A DNA stretch of 64,000 nt from Hymenobacter perfusus (GTDB lineage: Bacteria; Bacteroidota; Bacteroidia; Cytophagales; Hymenobacteraceae). The stretch lies in contig NZ_RWIU01000005.1 in NCBI RefSeq assembly GCF_003944765.1, forward strand, positions 186,001 through 250,000, read 5' to 3'. The position numbers and the translations under genes are program-made. The notes beneath the pieces are model-generated. The model saw only the letters and a program-made list of their open reading frames with translations, searched no databases and was not told the origin of the DNA. Positions 31,858-40,870 of the stretch are shown here, in pieces (position 1 is the stretch's first letter; each line of letters starts with the position of its first letter).

Positions 31858-33027
31858 CTACGTCGTCAGCTCCTTTTTCTCGCCGGGGTTGGCAGCTTCT
31901 TCGGCCTCCTCCTCATCTTCCTCCTCGAAGCCTTCCTGTATCTTCTCGGTGGCTTCGGCGTGGTCGTCGGCGTCGGCCTGCTCGCAGTTTTCCTCCTGTT
32001 CTTCTTTGTCGTGGGGCTCGTAGCTGAGCTTGATGTAGATGGGGAAGTGGTCTGACCCTACGTAGGGCAGGCGCTCCATATCATCCACCTTGAAATCGGC
32101 CGATACGAATACGTGGTCGAGGGGCCAGCGGAGCAGGTAGTGGTCGGCGTGGAAAGTGGGCAGCAGGCCCCGGCCCACGCGCGGATCCATAAGGCCGCTG
32201 ATGCGCCGGAATAGCTCGGAGGTGTGCGACCAGGCCACATCGTTCATATCCCCGAACACAATGGTGGGTTCATCCTTTTTGTCGATGGTTTTGCCCACCA
32301 ACAGCAACTCAGCGTCGCGCTTGGTGCTGGTTTTGGATTCGGCCGGCGCTGGCGGCTTGGGATGGAGGCCGTACACCTGCACCCAGGTGCGGCCGTCGGC
32401 CAGCTGCACACGGGCGTGCAGGCTGGGCACATCATCATCCAGCAGATACTTGATGTCGCAGCTTTCCAGCTTGAGGCGCGAGAAAAACAGCAGGCCGTAG
32501 GTATTATCCAGCGGCTCGTGACAAGTGTAGGGGTGCGTTTCCTCCAGGGGCTTGAGCTGCTGATGCCACCACTCGTCGGTTTCCACCGCCATGATGATGT
32601 CGGAATCGGCCTCCTGCAGCACTTGCAAAGCCTTTTTTCCCTGCTTGTTGTACTGCAGCACGTTCATCATCACCAGACTCAAATGGCGCTTGCCATCTTT
32701 GAGCGTACTGTCGCCCACCTGCTTTTTCACCAGCGGGGTGTAGGGTACAATCCGGAAGCCCTGGTACAGCACGGCCACTGCCAGGGCCAGCAGCAGCCCC
32801 ACGCCGTAGTACCCCGGCAAGTCAGCCCAGCCCAAGGCCAGCCCGCCCAGAATCACGACCAGCAGCACGCCCACAATCTGGAGGCGGGGAAAGTCGAATA
32901 CCCGAATCCACCACGCCGTCTGGCGCAGCAGGGGCAGCAAAGTGGCTATCAGGCCGGCCACGGCCAGCAGCAAGACAAGGCCGTGGAGCACAGTGAGCCA
33001 AAGCGGAAGAGAGTCGAAATCGGGCAA
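31858..33027 (-). CDS. Endonuclease/exonuclease/phosphatase family membrane protein
   Basis: This 389-residue protein has three N-terminal membrane segments (about 10-30, 42-65 and 68-90). A catalytic domain of the endonuclease/exonuclease/phosphatase fold follows, with MMNVLQYNKQGKKALQ, IIMAVETDEWW and the end motif SDHFPIYI. A highly acidic tail, rich in Glu and Asp, covers about the last 50 residues. Relatives act on phosphodiesters or phospholipids; the exact substrate is unknown. The membrane anchor places the domain at the cell surface or in the periplasm. Confidence 0.8.
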   Translation of the reverse strand: MPDFDSLPLWLTVLHGLVLLLAVAGLIATLLPLLRQTAWWIRVFDFPRLQIVGVLLVVILGGLALGWADLPGYYGVGLLLALAVAVLYQGFRIVPYTPLVKKQVGDSTLKDGKRHLSLVMMNVLQYNKQGKKALQVLQEADSDIIMAVETDEWWHQQLKPLEETHPYTCHEPLDNTYGLLFFSRLKLESCDIKYLLDDDVPSLHARVQLADGRTWVQVYGLHPKPPAPAESKTSTKRDAELLLVGKTIDKKDEPTIVFGDMNDVAWSHTSELFRRISGLMDPRVGRGLLPTFHADHYLLRWPLDHVFVSADFKVDDMERLPYVGSDHFPIYIKLSYEPHDKEEQEENCEQADADDHAEATEKIQEGFEEEDEEEAEEAANPGEKKELTT

Positions 33028-33084
33028 GGGGGAGGAGAACTGAGAGGGAGAGAGAAACAGGGCAGCAGCTACGTAAATGGGCCG

Positions 33085-33636
33085 TTAATCGTCACTGAGG
33101 CCACCTTTACGCAATTCTTCGATGGTGCGCATTACTTTGTCTTTAAGCGAAGTACGGTATTTTTCCAGCGCGTCCTGCAGGCGGGCGTTGCTGAGGGCCA
33201 GAATCTGAGTGGCCAATACGGCGGCGTTGGGGGCCCCATCCAGCGCCACGGTGGCCACGGGCACGCCAGCCGGCATCTGGAGCATGGAGAGGATGGAATC
33301 GAGGCCGTGGATGGAGGTGGCGGAGTTAATGGGCACCCCGATAACGGGCAGGGTGGTAAACGAGGCTACCATGCCGGGCAGGTGGGCTGCCCCGCCCCCA
33401 CCGGCAATGAGCACGCGCAGGCCGCGCTTACGGGCCGTTTCGGCGTATTCCACCAGCCGGTGCGGCGTGCGGTGGGCCGATACCAGCGTCAGCTCATACG
33501 GTACGCCGAACTGCCGCAGCAGCTCGGCGGCGGCCGTCATCACTTTCAGATCGGACTGGGAGCCCATAATGATGCCCACCAGGGGCGTATCGGAGGAAAC
33601 GGATTCGGAGTTGGGAGCGGGAAGCGCGGTGGTCAT
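33085..33636 (-). CDS. purE: N5-carboxyaminoimidazole ribonucleotide mutase
   Basis: PurE rearranges N5-CAIR to CAIR in purine synthesis. The 183-residue protein shows the class I signature IIMGSQSDLKVM, the SAHRTPHR motif and AGGGGAAHLPGM. About 20 extra residues precede the usual family start. purK is not adjacent. It is divergent from marC. Confidence 0.95.
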   Translation of the reverse strand: MTTALPAPNSESVSSDTPLVGIIMGSQSDLKVMTAAAELLRQFGVPYELTLVSAHRTPHRLVEYAETARKRGLRVLIAGGGGAAHLPGMVASFTTLPVIGVPINSATSIHGLDSILSMLQMPAGVPVATVALDGAPNAAVLATQILALSNARLQDALEKYRTSLKDKVMRTIEELRKGGLSDD

Positions 33637-33759
33637 ACGGAACTAAGGAGGGAGAAACCGGGCGAGGCCCGGCCGGGAATGGCTTCTACGCGCAACCACG
33701 TCCGTGGTTGGACCACTAAACATAGCATTTTCCCGGTTTTGCCGCTTCCTAAACGCTCG

Positions 33760-33767
33760 TACCTTTA
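33760..33767 (+). promoter_or_regulatory. Candidate -7 element for marC
   Basis: TACCTTTA matches TAnnTTTG at all but the last base. It lies 23 nt before the marC start. Confidence 0.35.
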
Positions 33768-33790
33768 CCTGCGCCCTACTGCCTTAGCCG

Positions 33791-34417
33791 ATGGAAATTC
33801 TGCTTGCCACCTTCACCACCCTGTTTTCTGTGGTTAACCCCTTCGGGGCCATGCCGGTATTCCTGACGCTGACGGAGGAGGACACTCCCGCTGAGCGCGC
33901 CAACATCGGCCTGAAGGCCTGCCTGTACATGGTGGGGGTACTCACGGTTTCGTTTTTCGCGGGGCAGTACGTGCTCAACTTCTTCGGCATCAATATTCAC
34001 CACCTGCGCATTGCGGGCGGCATTCTGCTCATGCGCTCGGCCTTTGATTTGCTGACGCCGGGTGGCAACCGGGCCAAGGTATCGGAAGCCACGCTGGAGG
34101 AGAGCATGCACAAAAACGATATCAGCTTCACGCCGCTGGCCATGCCCATGCTCTCGGGGCCGGGCTCCATGGCCGTGTGCATCGGCTTGTTTACCAAGAA
34201 GCTGAGCGTGCCCGATATGGGCCTGATTGTGCTGGGCTTCTGCCTAGTAGCGCTGGCGGCCTATATCATCCTGATGTCGTCGTTGCGCCTGACGCGGTTT
34301 CTGGGGCGGCCCGGTATGGCGGCCCTGGCCCGCATCATGGGCTTCCTGACGCTGGCTATCGGGGTGAACTTCATGGCCACGGCCATTGTGGCGCTGTTCC
34401 CAGGGCTGAGCCGGTAG
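33791..34417 (+). CDS. MarC family integral membrane protein
   Basis: This 208-residue protein has the usual six hydrophobic segments of the MarC family. The start MEILLATFTTLFSVVNPFGAMPVFL and the central block DISFTPLAMPMLSGPGSMA are characteristic. The transported substrate is not established; the family was once thought to be linked to multidrug resistance. It is followed within 10 nt by a small lipoprotein gene. Confidence 0.9.
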   Translation: MEILLATFTTLFSVVNPFGAMPVFLTLTEEDTPAERANIGLKACLYMVGVLTVSFFAGQYVLNFFGINIHHLRIAGGILLMRSAFDLLTPGGNRAKVSEATLEESMHKNDISFTPLAMPMLSGPGSMAVCIGLFTKKLSVPDMGLIVLGFCLVALAAYIILMSSLRLTRFLGRPGMAALARIMGFLTLAIGVNFMATAIVALFPGLSR

Positions 34418-34423
34418 CGGAAT

Positions 34424-34906
34424 ATGACCCGCGTTATCCTTTGTCTTCTTACGGGTAGTGTATTAAGCTGTAACAGCCCAGCGCTGCCGTATCAGGAACA
34501 GCCAGCCCGCACCTATCCTGTGCATTTTCACATCGATAACACCAGCGAAACTCAGAAGGCTATTGACTTACTAGTAACGTGGGATACAGCAATAGTATCG
34601 CAGGATACTGTTAGCTACACTGGTATAGGTGACCTATTTGATACTCATTCGCTCATCACTAAATCTGGTTCACACCGACTTTTGATAAAGAGCAACGGTC
34701 AGCAGTTGATCTGCGACACTACGCTGACAATTGATTCGCTGACGCATGTCTTTATCAACTTCGACTATAAGACAGTCGATAGTACAGATCGAAATCGAAT
34801 AAGGAAGATATATCCTCCGGAACTATATAATGAGGCATTGAAATCGATGAATCGGCCAAAACGTCTAGCCGTATTCACTATGCAAGGAGCTATAACAATT
34901 CCATAG
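34424..34906 (+). CDS. Small lipoprotein of unknown function
   Basis: This 160-residue protein starts MTRVILCLLTGSVLSCN. The lipobox LSC suggests lipidation at Cys16. The mature part is beta-rich and hydrophilic (FHIDNTSETQKAIDLLVTW). I recognise no domain. It begins 6 nt after marC and may be co-transcribed with it, but it is more AT-rich than marC. Confidence 0.6.
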   Translation: MTRVILCLLTGSVLSCNSPALPYQEQPARTYPVHFHIDNTSETQKAIDLLVTWDTAIVSQDTVSYTGIGDLFDTHSLITKSGSHRLLIKSNGQQLICDTTLTIDSLTHVFINFDYKTVDSTDRNRIRKIYPPELYNEALKSMNRPKRLAVFTMQGAITIP

Positions 34907-34949
34907 CACAGTAATTAATCGTCAGTTCTACATTCCTGCGCAGTAGGCG

Positions 34950-34957
34950 TATCTTTG
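34950..34957 (+). promoter_or_regulatory. Candidate -7 element very close to the hemE start
   Basis: TATCTTTG matches TAnnTTTG. Only 8 nt separate it from the hemE ATG, so the leader would be just a few bases long if it is used. Confidence 0.4.
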
Positions 34958-34965
34958 CGCTTCCT

Positions 34966-36000
34966 ATGCTGAAGAACGACCTCCTCCTCCGGGCTGCCCG
35001 TGGCGAAGAAACTGAGCGCACCCCCGTGTGGCTCATGCGCCAGGCCGGCCGCATCCTGCCCGAATACCGCGCCCTGCGCGCCCGCCTCAGCGGCTTCAAA
35101 GAGCTGGTGGAAACCCCCGACCTGGCCGCCGAAGTCACCATCCAGCCCATTGACGCGCTGGACGTGGACGCGGCCATCATCTTCTCCGATATTCTGGTGG
35201 TGCCCGAAGCCATGGGCCTCACCTACGAGATGGTGGAAGCCCGCGGCCCGCTGTTCCCCGAAACCATCAAAACGGCCCAGGACGTGGACCGCATGCGCAT
35301 CGCCGACCCCGAGGAACACCTCGGCTACGTACTGGAAGCCATCCGGGTAACCAAGCGTGCCCTCAACGGCCGGGTGCCCCTTATCGGGTTTGCCGGCGCG
35401 CCCTGGACGATTCTGGCCTACATGGTGGAGGGCCACGGCTCCAAAACCTTCAGCAAAGCCCGCCGCATGCTCTACGCCGAGCCCGCGCTGGCCCACGAGC
35501 TGCTGCGCAAAATCACGGCCACGACTATTGCTTACCTGAAGGCCCAGGTAGAAGCCGGAGCCAACATCATTCAGGTGTTTGATTCCTGGGCCGGGATTCT
35601 GCCGCCCGCCCACTACCAGGAGTTCAGCAGCCGCTACATTGCCGAAATCTGCCGGGCCATTCCGGAGGTACCCGTGACGGTATTCGCCAAGGGGGCCTTC
35701 TGGGCCGTGGAGGAATTCGCCCAGCTGCCCTGTCGCACCATCGGCCTCGACTGGAACCAGGATCCGCGCGCCGTGCGCCCCCTCGTCGGCGACAAAACCC
35801 TGCAAGGCAACCTCGATCCCTGCGCCCTCTACGGCACGCCCGAGCAGGTGCGCGCCGCCACCATTGCCATGCTCGACCGGTTCGGGCCGCACCGCCACAT
35901 TGCCAACCTCGGCCACGGCGTGTACCCCGATACCAACCCCGACAACGTGAAGGTGTTCATCAACACCGTGAAGGAGTACAGTACGGAACTGCGCAAGTAG
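34966..36000 (+). CDS. hemE: Uroporphyrinogen decarboxylase
   Basis: HemE removes four carboxyl groups from uroporphyrinogen III to give coproporphyrinogen III in haem synthesis. The 344-residue protein shows the family start block [17 protein letters not shown]. The signature [16 protein letters not shown] and the late motif [15 protein letters not shown] are also present. The start at 34966 fits the family exactly. No other haem gene is adjacent. Confidence 0.97.
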   Translation: MLKNDLLLRAARGEETERTPVWLMRQAGRILPEYRALRARLSGFKELVETPDLAAEVTIQPIDALDVDAAIIFSDILVVPEAMGLTYEMVEARGPLFPETIKTAQDVDRMRIADPEEHLGYVLEAIRVTKRALNGRVPLIGFAGAPWTILAYMVEGHGSKTFSKARRMLYAEPALAHELLRKITATTIAYLKAQVEAGANIIQVFDSWAGILPPAHYQEFSSRYIAEICRAIPEVPVTVFAKGAFWAVEEFAQLPCRTIGLDWNQDPRAVRPLVGDKTLQGNLDPCALYGTPEQVRAATIAMLDRFGPHRHIANLGHGVYPDTNPDNVKVFINTVKEYSTELRK

Positions 36001-36003
36001 CCT

Positions 36004-36200
36004 GTCATTGCGAAGAGGAACGACATTCCGCGCATTAAGCGGCGTCAGTCCTTCCAGTATAAAGCGCAAGACCCTGAAATGCAGAAAGCCCCTGACGCCA
36101 GCACGGACGTCAGGGGCTTTCTGCTTACTCTAGGTTTGGCGCGCCGTGAAGGACGGACGCCGCTTAATGCGCGGAATGTCGTTCCTCCTCGCAATGCCGG
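36004..36200. repeat. Composite palindromic element: arm, terminator core, arm
   Basis: The left arm (36004-36053) starts GTCATTGCGAAGAGGAACGA and the right arm (36149-36196) is its inverted copy with about two mismatches over 48 bases. Between them lies a terminator hairpin nearly identical to the one at 3497-3540. The element fills the gap between convergent hemE and rfaE1. Confidence 0.8.
36081..36124. terminator. Terminator hairpin, repeat-family core
   Basis: GCAGAAAGCCCCTGACG (36081-36097) pairs perfectly with 36108-36124 around a 10-nt loop. Sequence identity to 3497-3540 is nearly complete. Confidence 0.88.
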
Positions 36201-36201
36201 G

Positions 36202-37215
36202 CTATAACGCCAGTCCCAGCCGCTCGGCTTCCTTCAGCAGCATAGTTTTCTCGATGGGCACTACGCCCACCTGCTCGCAGACCAGGCCGCCGCCCAGGTT
36301 GGCCAAAGCGGCCGTAGCCGGGGCCGACAGGCCCAGGGCCACGCATAAGGCGGCAATGCTGATAACCGTGTCGCCGGCCCCCGATACGTCGGAGATGGTG
36401 CGCAGGTGAGCCGGAATGTAGGTGCGGGTGAGTTGGCCGTTCTCCACGAATACGCCGCGCTCCGAGAGGGTAACCAGCACGATTTCGGGCGTCAACACCT
36501 CGCGCAGGCGGGCTACGGCGGCCTCGAAGTGCGGGCGGTCGGCCTCGGCGTCGCCGAATTCCAGCTTCAGGCCTTCGCGCAGTTCCTTGAGGTTGGGCTT
36601 GAACAGGGTGCAATGCTGGTAGGCCAGAAAATTCTTCTTTTTGGGGTCAACTACCGTGGGCACGCCCTGCGCCCGGGCCAGTTGGATGAAGTGCTGGATG
36701 CTGCTTTCCTGTAATACGCCCTTGTCGTAATCCTCAAAAATCACCACGTCGGCGCGGCTGAGCAGCTGCTCGAAACGGACCGTGAGCCGCTCGTTTTCCT
36801 CCGGGTTGAGGTTGGTTTCCACTTCCGAATCAATGCGCAGCAGCTGCTGGCCGTGGGCCAGGATGCGTTGTTTCACGGTGGTGGGCCGGTGGGCCGAGCG
36901 CACGATGCCCTCGGCCGATAAGCCGGTGGTGTGCAGCAGCTCCAGCAGCTGGTCGCCGCCTTGGTCCTCCCCTATCACGGCGCACAGCAGCGGGGTAGCA
37001 CCCAGGGCCTGCACGTTCAGGGCCACGTTGGCGGCCCCGCCCAGGCGGTTTTCGGTGCGGCTTACGTTCACCACCGGCACCGGTGCCTCGGGCGAGAGGC
37101 GGGCGGCTTTGCCCCACACGTAGGCGTCCATCATCACGTCGCCCACGATGAGCACGGTGAGGCGGTTGAAGGCGGCAAATAACTCGGGCAGTGAGGCAGG
37201 ATTGGCAACGGGCAT
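36202..37215 (-). CDS. rfaE1: D-glycero-beta-D-manno-heptose-7-phosphate kinase
   Basis: This PfkB-family sugar kinase is 337 residues long. The start block VLIVGDVMMDAYVWGKAARLSPEAPVPVV resembles the kinase half of HldE. RLGGAANVALNVQALG and the anion-hole motif DVSGAGDTVISIAALC follow. It lacks the adenylyltransferase half, so it is the separate RfaE1 form that makes heptose bisphosphate for lipopolysaccharide. The ATG at 37215 matches the family; an upstream extension would run into a palindrome. Confidence 0.88.
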   Translation of the reverse strand: MPVANPASLPELFAAFNRLTVLIVGDVMMDAYVWGKAARLSPEAPVPVVNVSRTENRLGGAANVALNVQALGATPLLCAVIGEDQGGDQLLELLHTTGLSAEGIVRSAHRPTTVKQRILAHGQQLLRIDSEVETNLNPEENERLTVRFEQLLSRADVVIFEDYDKGVLQESSIQHFIQLARAQGVPTVVDPKKKNFLAYQHCTLFKPNLKELREGLKLEFGDAEADRPHFEAAVARLREVLTPEIVLVTLSERGVFVENGQLTRTYIPAHLRTISDVSGAGDTVISIAALCVALGLSAPATAALANLGGGLVCEQVGVVPIEKTMLLKEAERLGLAL

Positions 37216-37241
37216 TACGGCGTGTTCAAAGTAAGAGGCCG

Positions 37242-37249
37242 CAAAGGTA
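37242..37249 (-). promoter_or_regulatory. Candidate -7 element for rfaE1
   Basis: Read on the minus strand this is TACCTTTG, matching TAnnTTTG. It lies 26 nt before the rfaE1 start. Confidence 0.45.
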
Positions 37250-37285
37250 ACCCGCCGGAAGAAATGCAGCGCCAGCGGGTGGCGA

Positions 37286-37351
37286 CCAGAACATAGTGAT
37301 GTTCGGGACGAAACATAGTTATGTTTTGCCCCGAACATCACTATGTTCTGG
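37286..37351. repeat. 66-bp nested palindrome upstream of rfaE1
   Basis: The outer arms at 37286-37307 and 37330-37351 are perfectly complementary over 22 bp. The centre holds a smaller palindrome, AAACATA-GT-TATGTTT (37311-37326). The whole reads as three near-palindromic ACATAGTxATGTT-like units in a row. It lies 37 nt upstream of the rfaE1 -7 motif, where a regulator could act, and 46 nt downstream of the aminotransferase stop. Confidence 0.8.
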
Positions 37352-37397
37352 TTCAGACATTGGGCAGGCACCGTTCCGCCACCGGAAGACGCGGGCG

Positions 37398-38621
37398 CTA
37401 GCGCAGCTTGGCCAAGCTGGTTTTGATGCGCAGGAAGGCTTCGCGTAGCTTTTCATCGGCGGCGGCGGTGCTGAACCGGATGCAGTTGGGTGCGCCGAAC
37501 GCGCCGCCATCCACGGCCGCTACGTGGGCATCGTTGAGCATGAACATGGCCAAATCGGCGGCGCTGCTGATGGTTTCGCCGGTGGGCGTGGTTTTGCCGA
37601 AGTAGCCGGTTACGTCGGGGAAGATGTAGAAGGCACCGCTGGGCGTGGCCGTGCGGAAGCCGGGAATGTCCTGCACCAGCTCCAGCACCATATCCCGGCG
37701 GCGGCGGTAGGCTTCCACCATTACATCGGCCGAGCTGCGGCCACCCTGCAAAGCGGCCAGGGCCGCCCGCTGGGTAATGGAGCAGGTGGCGGAGGTAATC
37801 TGGCTCTGCAGCTTCTCGCAGGCGGCGGCAATTTCCTTGCGGGCCGCCAGGTAGCCGATGCGCCAGCCCGTCATGGCGTAGCCTTTCGAAAAGCCGTTGA
37901 CGGTAATTACCTGGTCCTTCACGGCCGCAAACTGTGCCAGACTGGCGTGCTCGCCCACGAAGTTGATGTACTCATAAATCTCATCGGCAAGTACGTGCAC
38001 GTGGGGGTTACGGGCCACTACCTCGGCAATGGCACCCAGCTCCTGGCGGCTGAATACCGAGCCGGTGGGGTTGCAGGGCGAGGAGTACATGACGAGGCGA
38101 GTGCGGGGCGTAATGGCCGCTTCCAGCTCTTGGGCTGTCACTTTGAAGTCGTTTTCCAGCGTGCCCATGAGCTGCACCGTGGTGCCGCCGGCCAGCTTCA
38201 CCATCTCCTCGTAGCTCACCCAGTAGGGCGCAAACACAATCACCTCGTCGCCGGGATTCACCAGGGCCAGCACGGCGTTGGCCAACGCCTGCTTGGCCCC
38301 GGTGCTCACCACAATGTTCTCGGGCTTGTAGCTGAGCTGATTGTCGCGCTCAAACTTGTCGCAGATGGCCTGGCGCAGCTCGGGGTAGCCGGGTACGGGC
38401 GTGTAGAAGGTGTAGCCTTCGTCCAGGGCCTGCTTGGCGGCATCCTTGATGTACTGCGGCGTCTGAAAATCCGGCTCTCCAAAGCTCAGGCTGATAACGT
38501 CCACGCCCTCGGCGGCCAGCGCCCGGGCCTTCTTGGCCATAGCAATGGTCTGCGACTCCTGCATGGCATTGATGCGGTCAGAAAGAACGAGGGGCGTGAA
38601 AGTAGTAGCGTCAGCAGCCAT
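37398..38621 (-). CDS. Pyridoxal-phosphate aminotransferase, aspartate-type
   Basis: This 407-residue class I/II aminotransferase resembles AspB-type enzymes. It has ISLSFGEPDFQTP near the N-terminus, YSSPCNPTGSVF, and the PLP lysine in NGFSKGYAMTGWRIGY. The C-terminal block has NCIRFSTA. The likely reaction is aspartate plus 2-oxoglutarate to oxaloacetate plus glutamate, though prephenate or other substrates are possible in this group. A candidate -7 element (TACCTTTA, minus strand) lies at 38659-38666. Confidence 0.9.
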   Translation of the reverse strand: MAADATTFTPLVLSDRINAMQESQTIAMAKKARALAAEGVDVISLSFGEPDFQTPQYIKDAAKQALDEGYTFYTPVPGYPELRQAICDKFERDNQLSYKPENIVVSTGAKQALANAVLALVNPGDEVIVFAPYWVSYEEMVKLAGGTTVQLMGTLENDFKVTAQELEAAITPRTRLVMYSSPCNPTGSVFSRQELGAIAEVVARNPHVHVLADEIYEYINFVGEHASLAQFAAVKDQVITVNGFSKGYAMTGWRIGYLAARKEIAAACEKLQSQITSATCSITQRAALAALQGGRSSADVMVEAYRRRRDMVLELVQDIPGFRTATPSGAFYIFPDVTGYFGKTTPTGETISSAADLAMFMLNDAHVAAVDGGAFGAPNCIRFSTAAADEKLREAFLRIKTSLAKLR

Positions 38622-38719
38622 AATAACGGGGGGATTGGGGAGTGAAACGGGTGGACGGTAAAGGTACGGAGGTTTCGTTGGGGTGTGAGGGTGTGGGGGT
38701 AAGCGGGCAAGAGTTATTG

Positions 38720-38753
38720 GTCATCCTGAGCATGTAGCGAATCAACTCCTACC
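38720..38753. repeat. Solitary GTCATCCTGAG arm
   Basis: GTCATCCTGAGCATGTAGCG starts at 38720 and resembles one arm of the palindromic family, without an inverted partner. It lies in the gap between the aminotransferase and glycosyltransferase genes. Confidence 0.4.
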
Positions 38754-38772
38754 CCCCAACCCTCACATCCTC

Positions 38773-40770
38773 CTACCCTATATCCTCCTCCCGGCCCAGT
38801 TGCCGGAAGCACTGCCACAGCACCCGCAGGTCCATGCTCGACTCATAGTCCTTGGCGTAGAGGAGCTCCAGGCGGCGGCGGGTGGCATCGGTGAGCGGGG
38901 TGGTGGCCTGCACGGCGTCGGCGGGCGAGAGGATGGCGCGGGCCTGACGGCTGGGACCGGTGGCGTGGCGCAGCCCCACCCAGGTACGCGAGCCGGTGAA
39001 CACCCGCAGGCAGTTGCGCATAAAACCGGCCTTGTGGCGTTGCAGGCCCAATATCATCGGGCTCAGCATCAGCAACCAGAGGCTGGTCAGAATATCCAGT
39101 ACCCGCTTGTTGCGCACCTGCTGAGGCCGGTACAGGTTCAGGGTGATATCGAGGGCGTAGTAGTCGCCGGGCGAGTCCTTACCGGAGCTGCCGATGATGT
39201 ACTCGCTGTCCTGGGGCAGAATCTTGTAGGCCACGGGCGGATGATGCGGCAGACCTACCATCAGCCCGATAATCTGGCTGGCGGGCAGGTCGCGGCCGCA
39301 GAAGACCAGCTCGTTCAGCCCGTAAATCCGAATGATGTCCTCCAGCTGCCGCACCTCGCCCAGCAGGTCGTCGGGGGCCGGCCCGGCGGGGCGGAGGCCG
39401 GCCTGTGGCTCCACGTAGCCGATGACGCGGGCCGGCACGGCGGCCTGCTCCAGCAGCTGGCGCACGCGGCAGCTTTCCTGCCAGGAGCCCACAATACCCA
39501 CGTTTTTCTGCTGCCGGCTGGCTAAGCTGAACGTGCGGTAGCGCAGGAAATTGGTGGCCATGCGGCGCAGCACCAGGGCCGCCGCCGCCCACACCCCGCC
39601 CAGCACAATCAGAGCCTTGGAGAAGCGCCAAGCATCCAGAAAGTTGCTAAAGGCCGAAATCAGCACCGTGCCCAGCGCTACGCCCCGCACGATGCGGCTG
39701 GTACGGGTGGGCTGGTCGTAGCCGCCGCTGAAGAAGGCCGCCAGCAGCCACACGGCAATGTACAACGGCACCGCCACCAGCATAAACTGCGGTGGGTAGG
39801 CCGTAGGCACGTATTTGTGGTTGTCTTCCCAGTATTCCTTCAGCAGGTACATGCCCGCGTACAGCAGGGCCGCATCCAGCAGCACAGGCGCGGCCTGCGC
39901 TACCAGCCGCTGGGCCACGGCCGCGCCGGCCCGCAGCCAGATGGCCCCGTTAATGAGCACGCTGAACGTGCCGGCCCGGCCCGGGGCGAAGTGCTTGCGG
40001 GCAAAAATCACCATGGCCCGGTAGAACACGAACACGTAGTTCACGCTCGTGCGCTTGGTGCTCTCGCCCTTGTAGTGGATGATACGGGTGCCGGCAAAAT
40101 AGTAGTTCTGCCAGCCGCCCTGCGTGAGCCGGTACGAGAGGTCGATGTCCTCGCCGTACATGAAGTAATCCTCGTCCAGCAGCCCGACCTGATCCAGGGC
40201 CGTTTGGCGCATGAGCATGAACGCGCCGCTGATCACCTGAATTTCGTGGGTCTGCTCGGGGCTGAGGTAGCCCAAGTGGTAGCGCCCAAACCGCCGCGAC
40301 TTCGGGAACAGACGGGCCAGCCCGAAAATCTTGTAGAACGCCACCCAGGGCGTGGGCAGACCGCGCTTACTCTCGGGCAGGAACCGGCCCTGGCCATCCA
40401 GCATCTTCACCCCCAGCCCACCGCAGCGCGGGTGGGCATCCATAAACTCGCAGCACAGCCGGAAGGTGTCCTCTTCCACCACCGTATCGGGGTTGAGCAG
40501 GAGCTGGTACTGGCCAGTGGCCTGGCGCAGGGCTTGGTTGTTGGCGCGGCTGAAGCCGGGGTTATCGTGGTTTTCGATTAGCAGGACTTCCGGAAACCGG
40601 GCCTTCACCATCGCCACCGAGCCGTCTACGGAGTTGTTATCCACCACGAACACCTCCACCGGCTGGCCCAGCTTCTCCACCGCCCGCCGCACCGACAGCA
40701 GCGCCTGCTCCAGAAAGTAGCAGACGTTGTAGTTGACAATAATGACGGAAAGCTTGCAGGCAGGCGGCAC
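38773..40770 (-). CDS. Glycosyltransferase family 2 multidomain membrane protein
   Basis: The 665-residue protein starts with a GT2 domain (about 6-240): LSVIIVNYNVCYFLEQALLS, then VFVVDNNSVDGS and LLNPDTVVEED. Membrane segments follow around 270-400. A Rossmann-like part then starts at about 425 (NVGIVGSWQESC). The end resembles the membrane-proximal region of bacterial sugar transferases (RVLDILTSLWLLMLSP). GT2 enzymes transfer an activated sugar to a lipid or glycan; the product here is probably cell-surface polysaccharide. The combination of domains on one chain is unusual outside Bacteroidota. A possible -7 element (TAACTTTC, minus strand) lies at 40794-40801. Confidence 0.85.
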   Translation of the reverse strand: MPPACKLSVIIVNYNVCYFLEQALLSVRRAVEKLGQPVEVFVVDNNSVDGSVAMVKARFPEVLLIENHDNPGFSRANNQALRQATGQYQLLLNPDTVVEEDTFRLCCEFMDAHPRCGGLGVKMLDGQGRFLPESKRGLPTPWVAFYKIFGLARLFPKSRRFGRYHLGYLSPEQTHEIQVISGAFMLMRQTALDQVGLLDEDYFMYGEDIDLSYRLTQGGWQNYYFAGTRIIHYKGESTKRTSVNYVFVFYRAMVIFARKHFAPGRAGTFSVLINGAIWLRAGAAVAQRLVAQAAPVLLDAALLYAGMYLLKEYWEDNHKYVPTAYPPQFMLVAVPLYIAVWLLAAFFSGGYDQPTRTSRIVRGVALGTVLISAFSNFLDAWRFSKALIVLGGVWAAAALVLRRMATNFLRYRTFSLASRQQKNVGIVGSWQESCRVRQLLEQAAVPARVIGYVEPQAGLRPAGPAPDDLLGEVRQLEDIIRIYGLNELVFCGRDLPASQIIGLMVGLPHHPPVAYKILPQDSEYIIGSSGKDSPGDYYALDITLNLYRPQQVRNKRVLDILTSLWLLMLSPMILGLQRHKAGFMRNCLRVFTGSRTWVGLRHATGPSRQARAILSPADAVQATTPLTDATRRRLELLYAKDYESSMDLRVLWQCFRQLGREEDIG

Positions 40771-40870
40771 GGAGGAAGATCAGGAAGGGCCGCGAAAGTT
40801 ACATAGCCCGGTTGTCATTGCGCGTCATAGGTCCGGCATTCTGTTCTTTTCAGCTTCTTATGCTGCAAAA

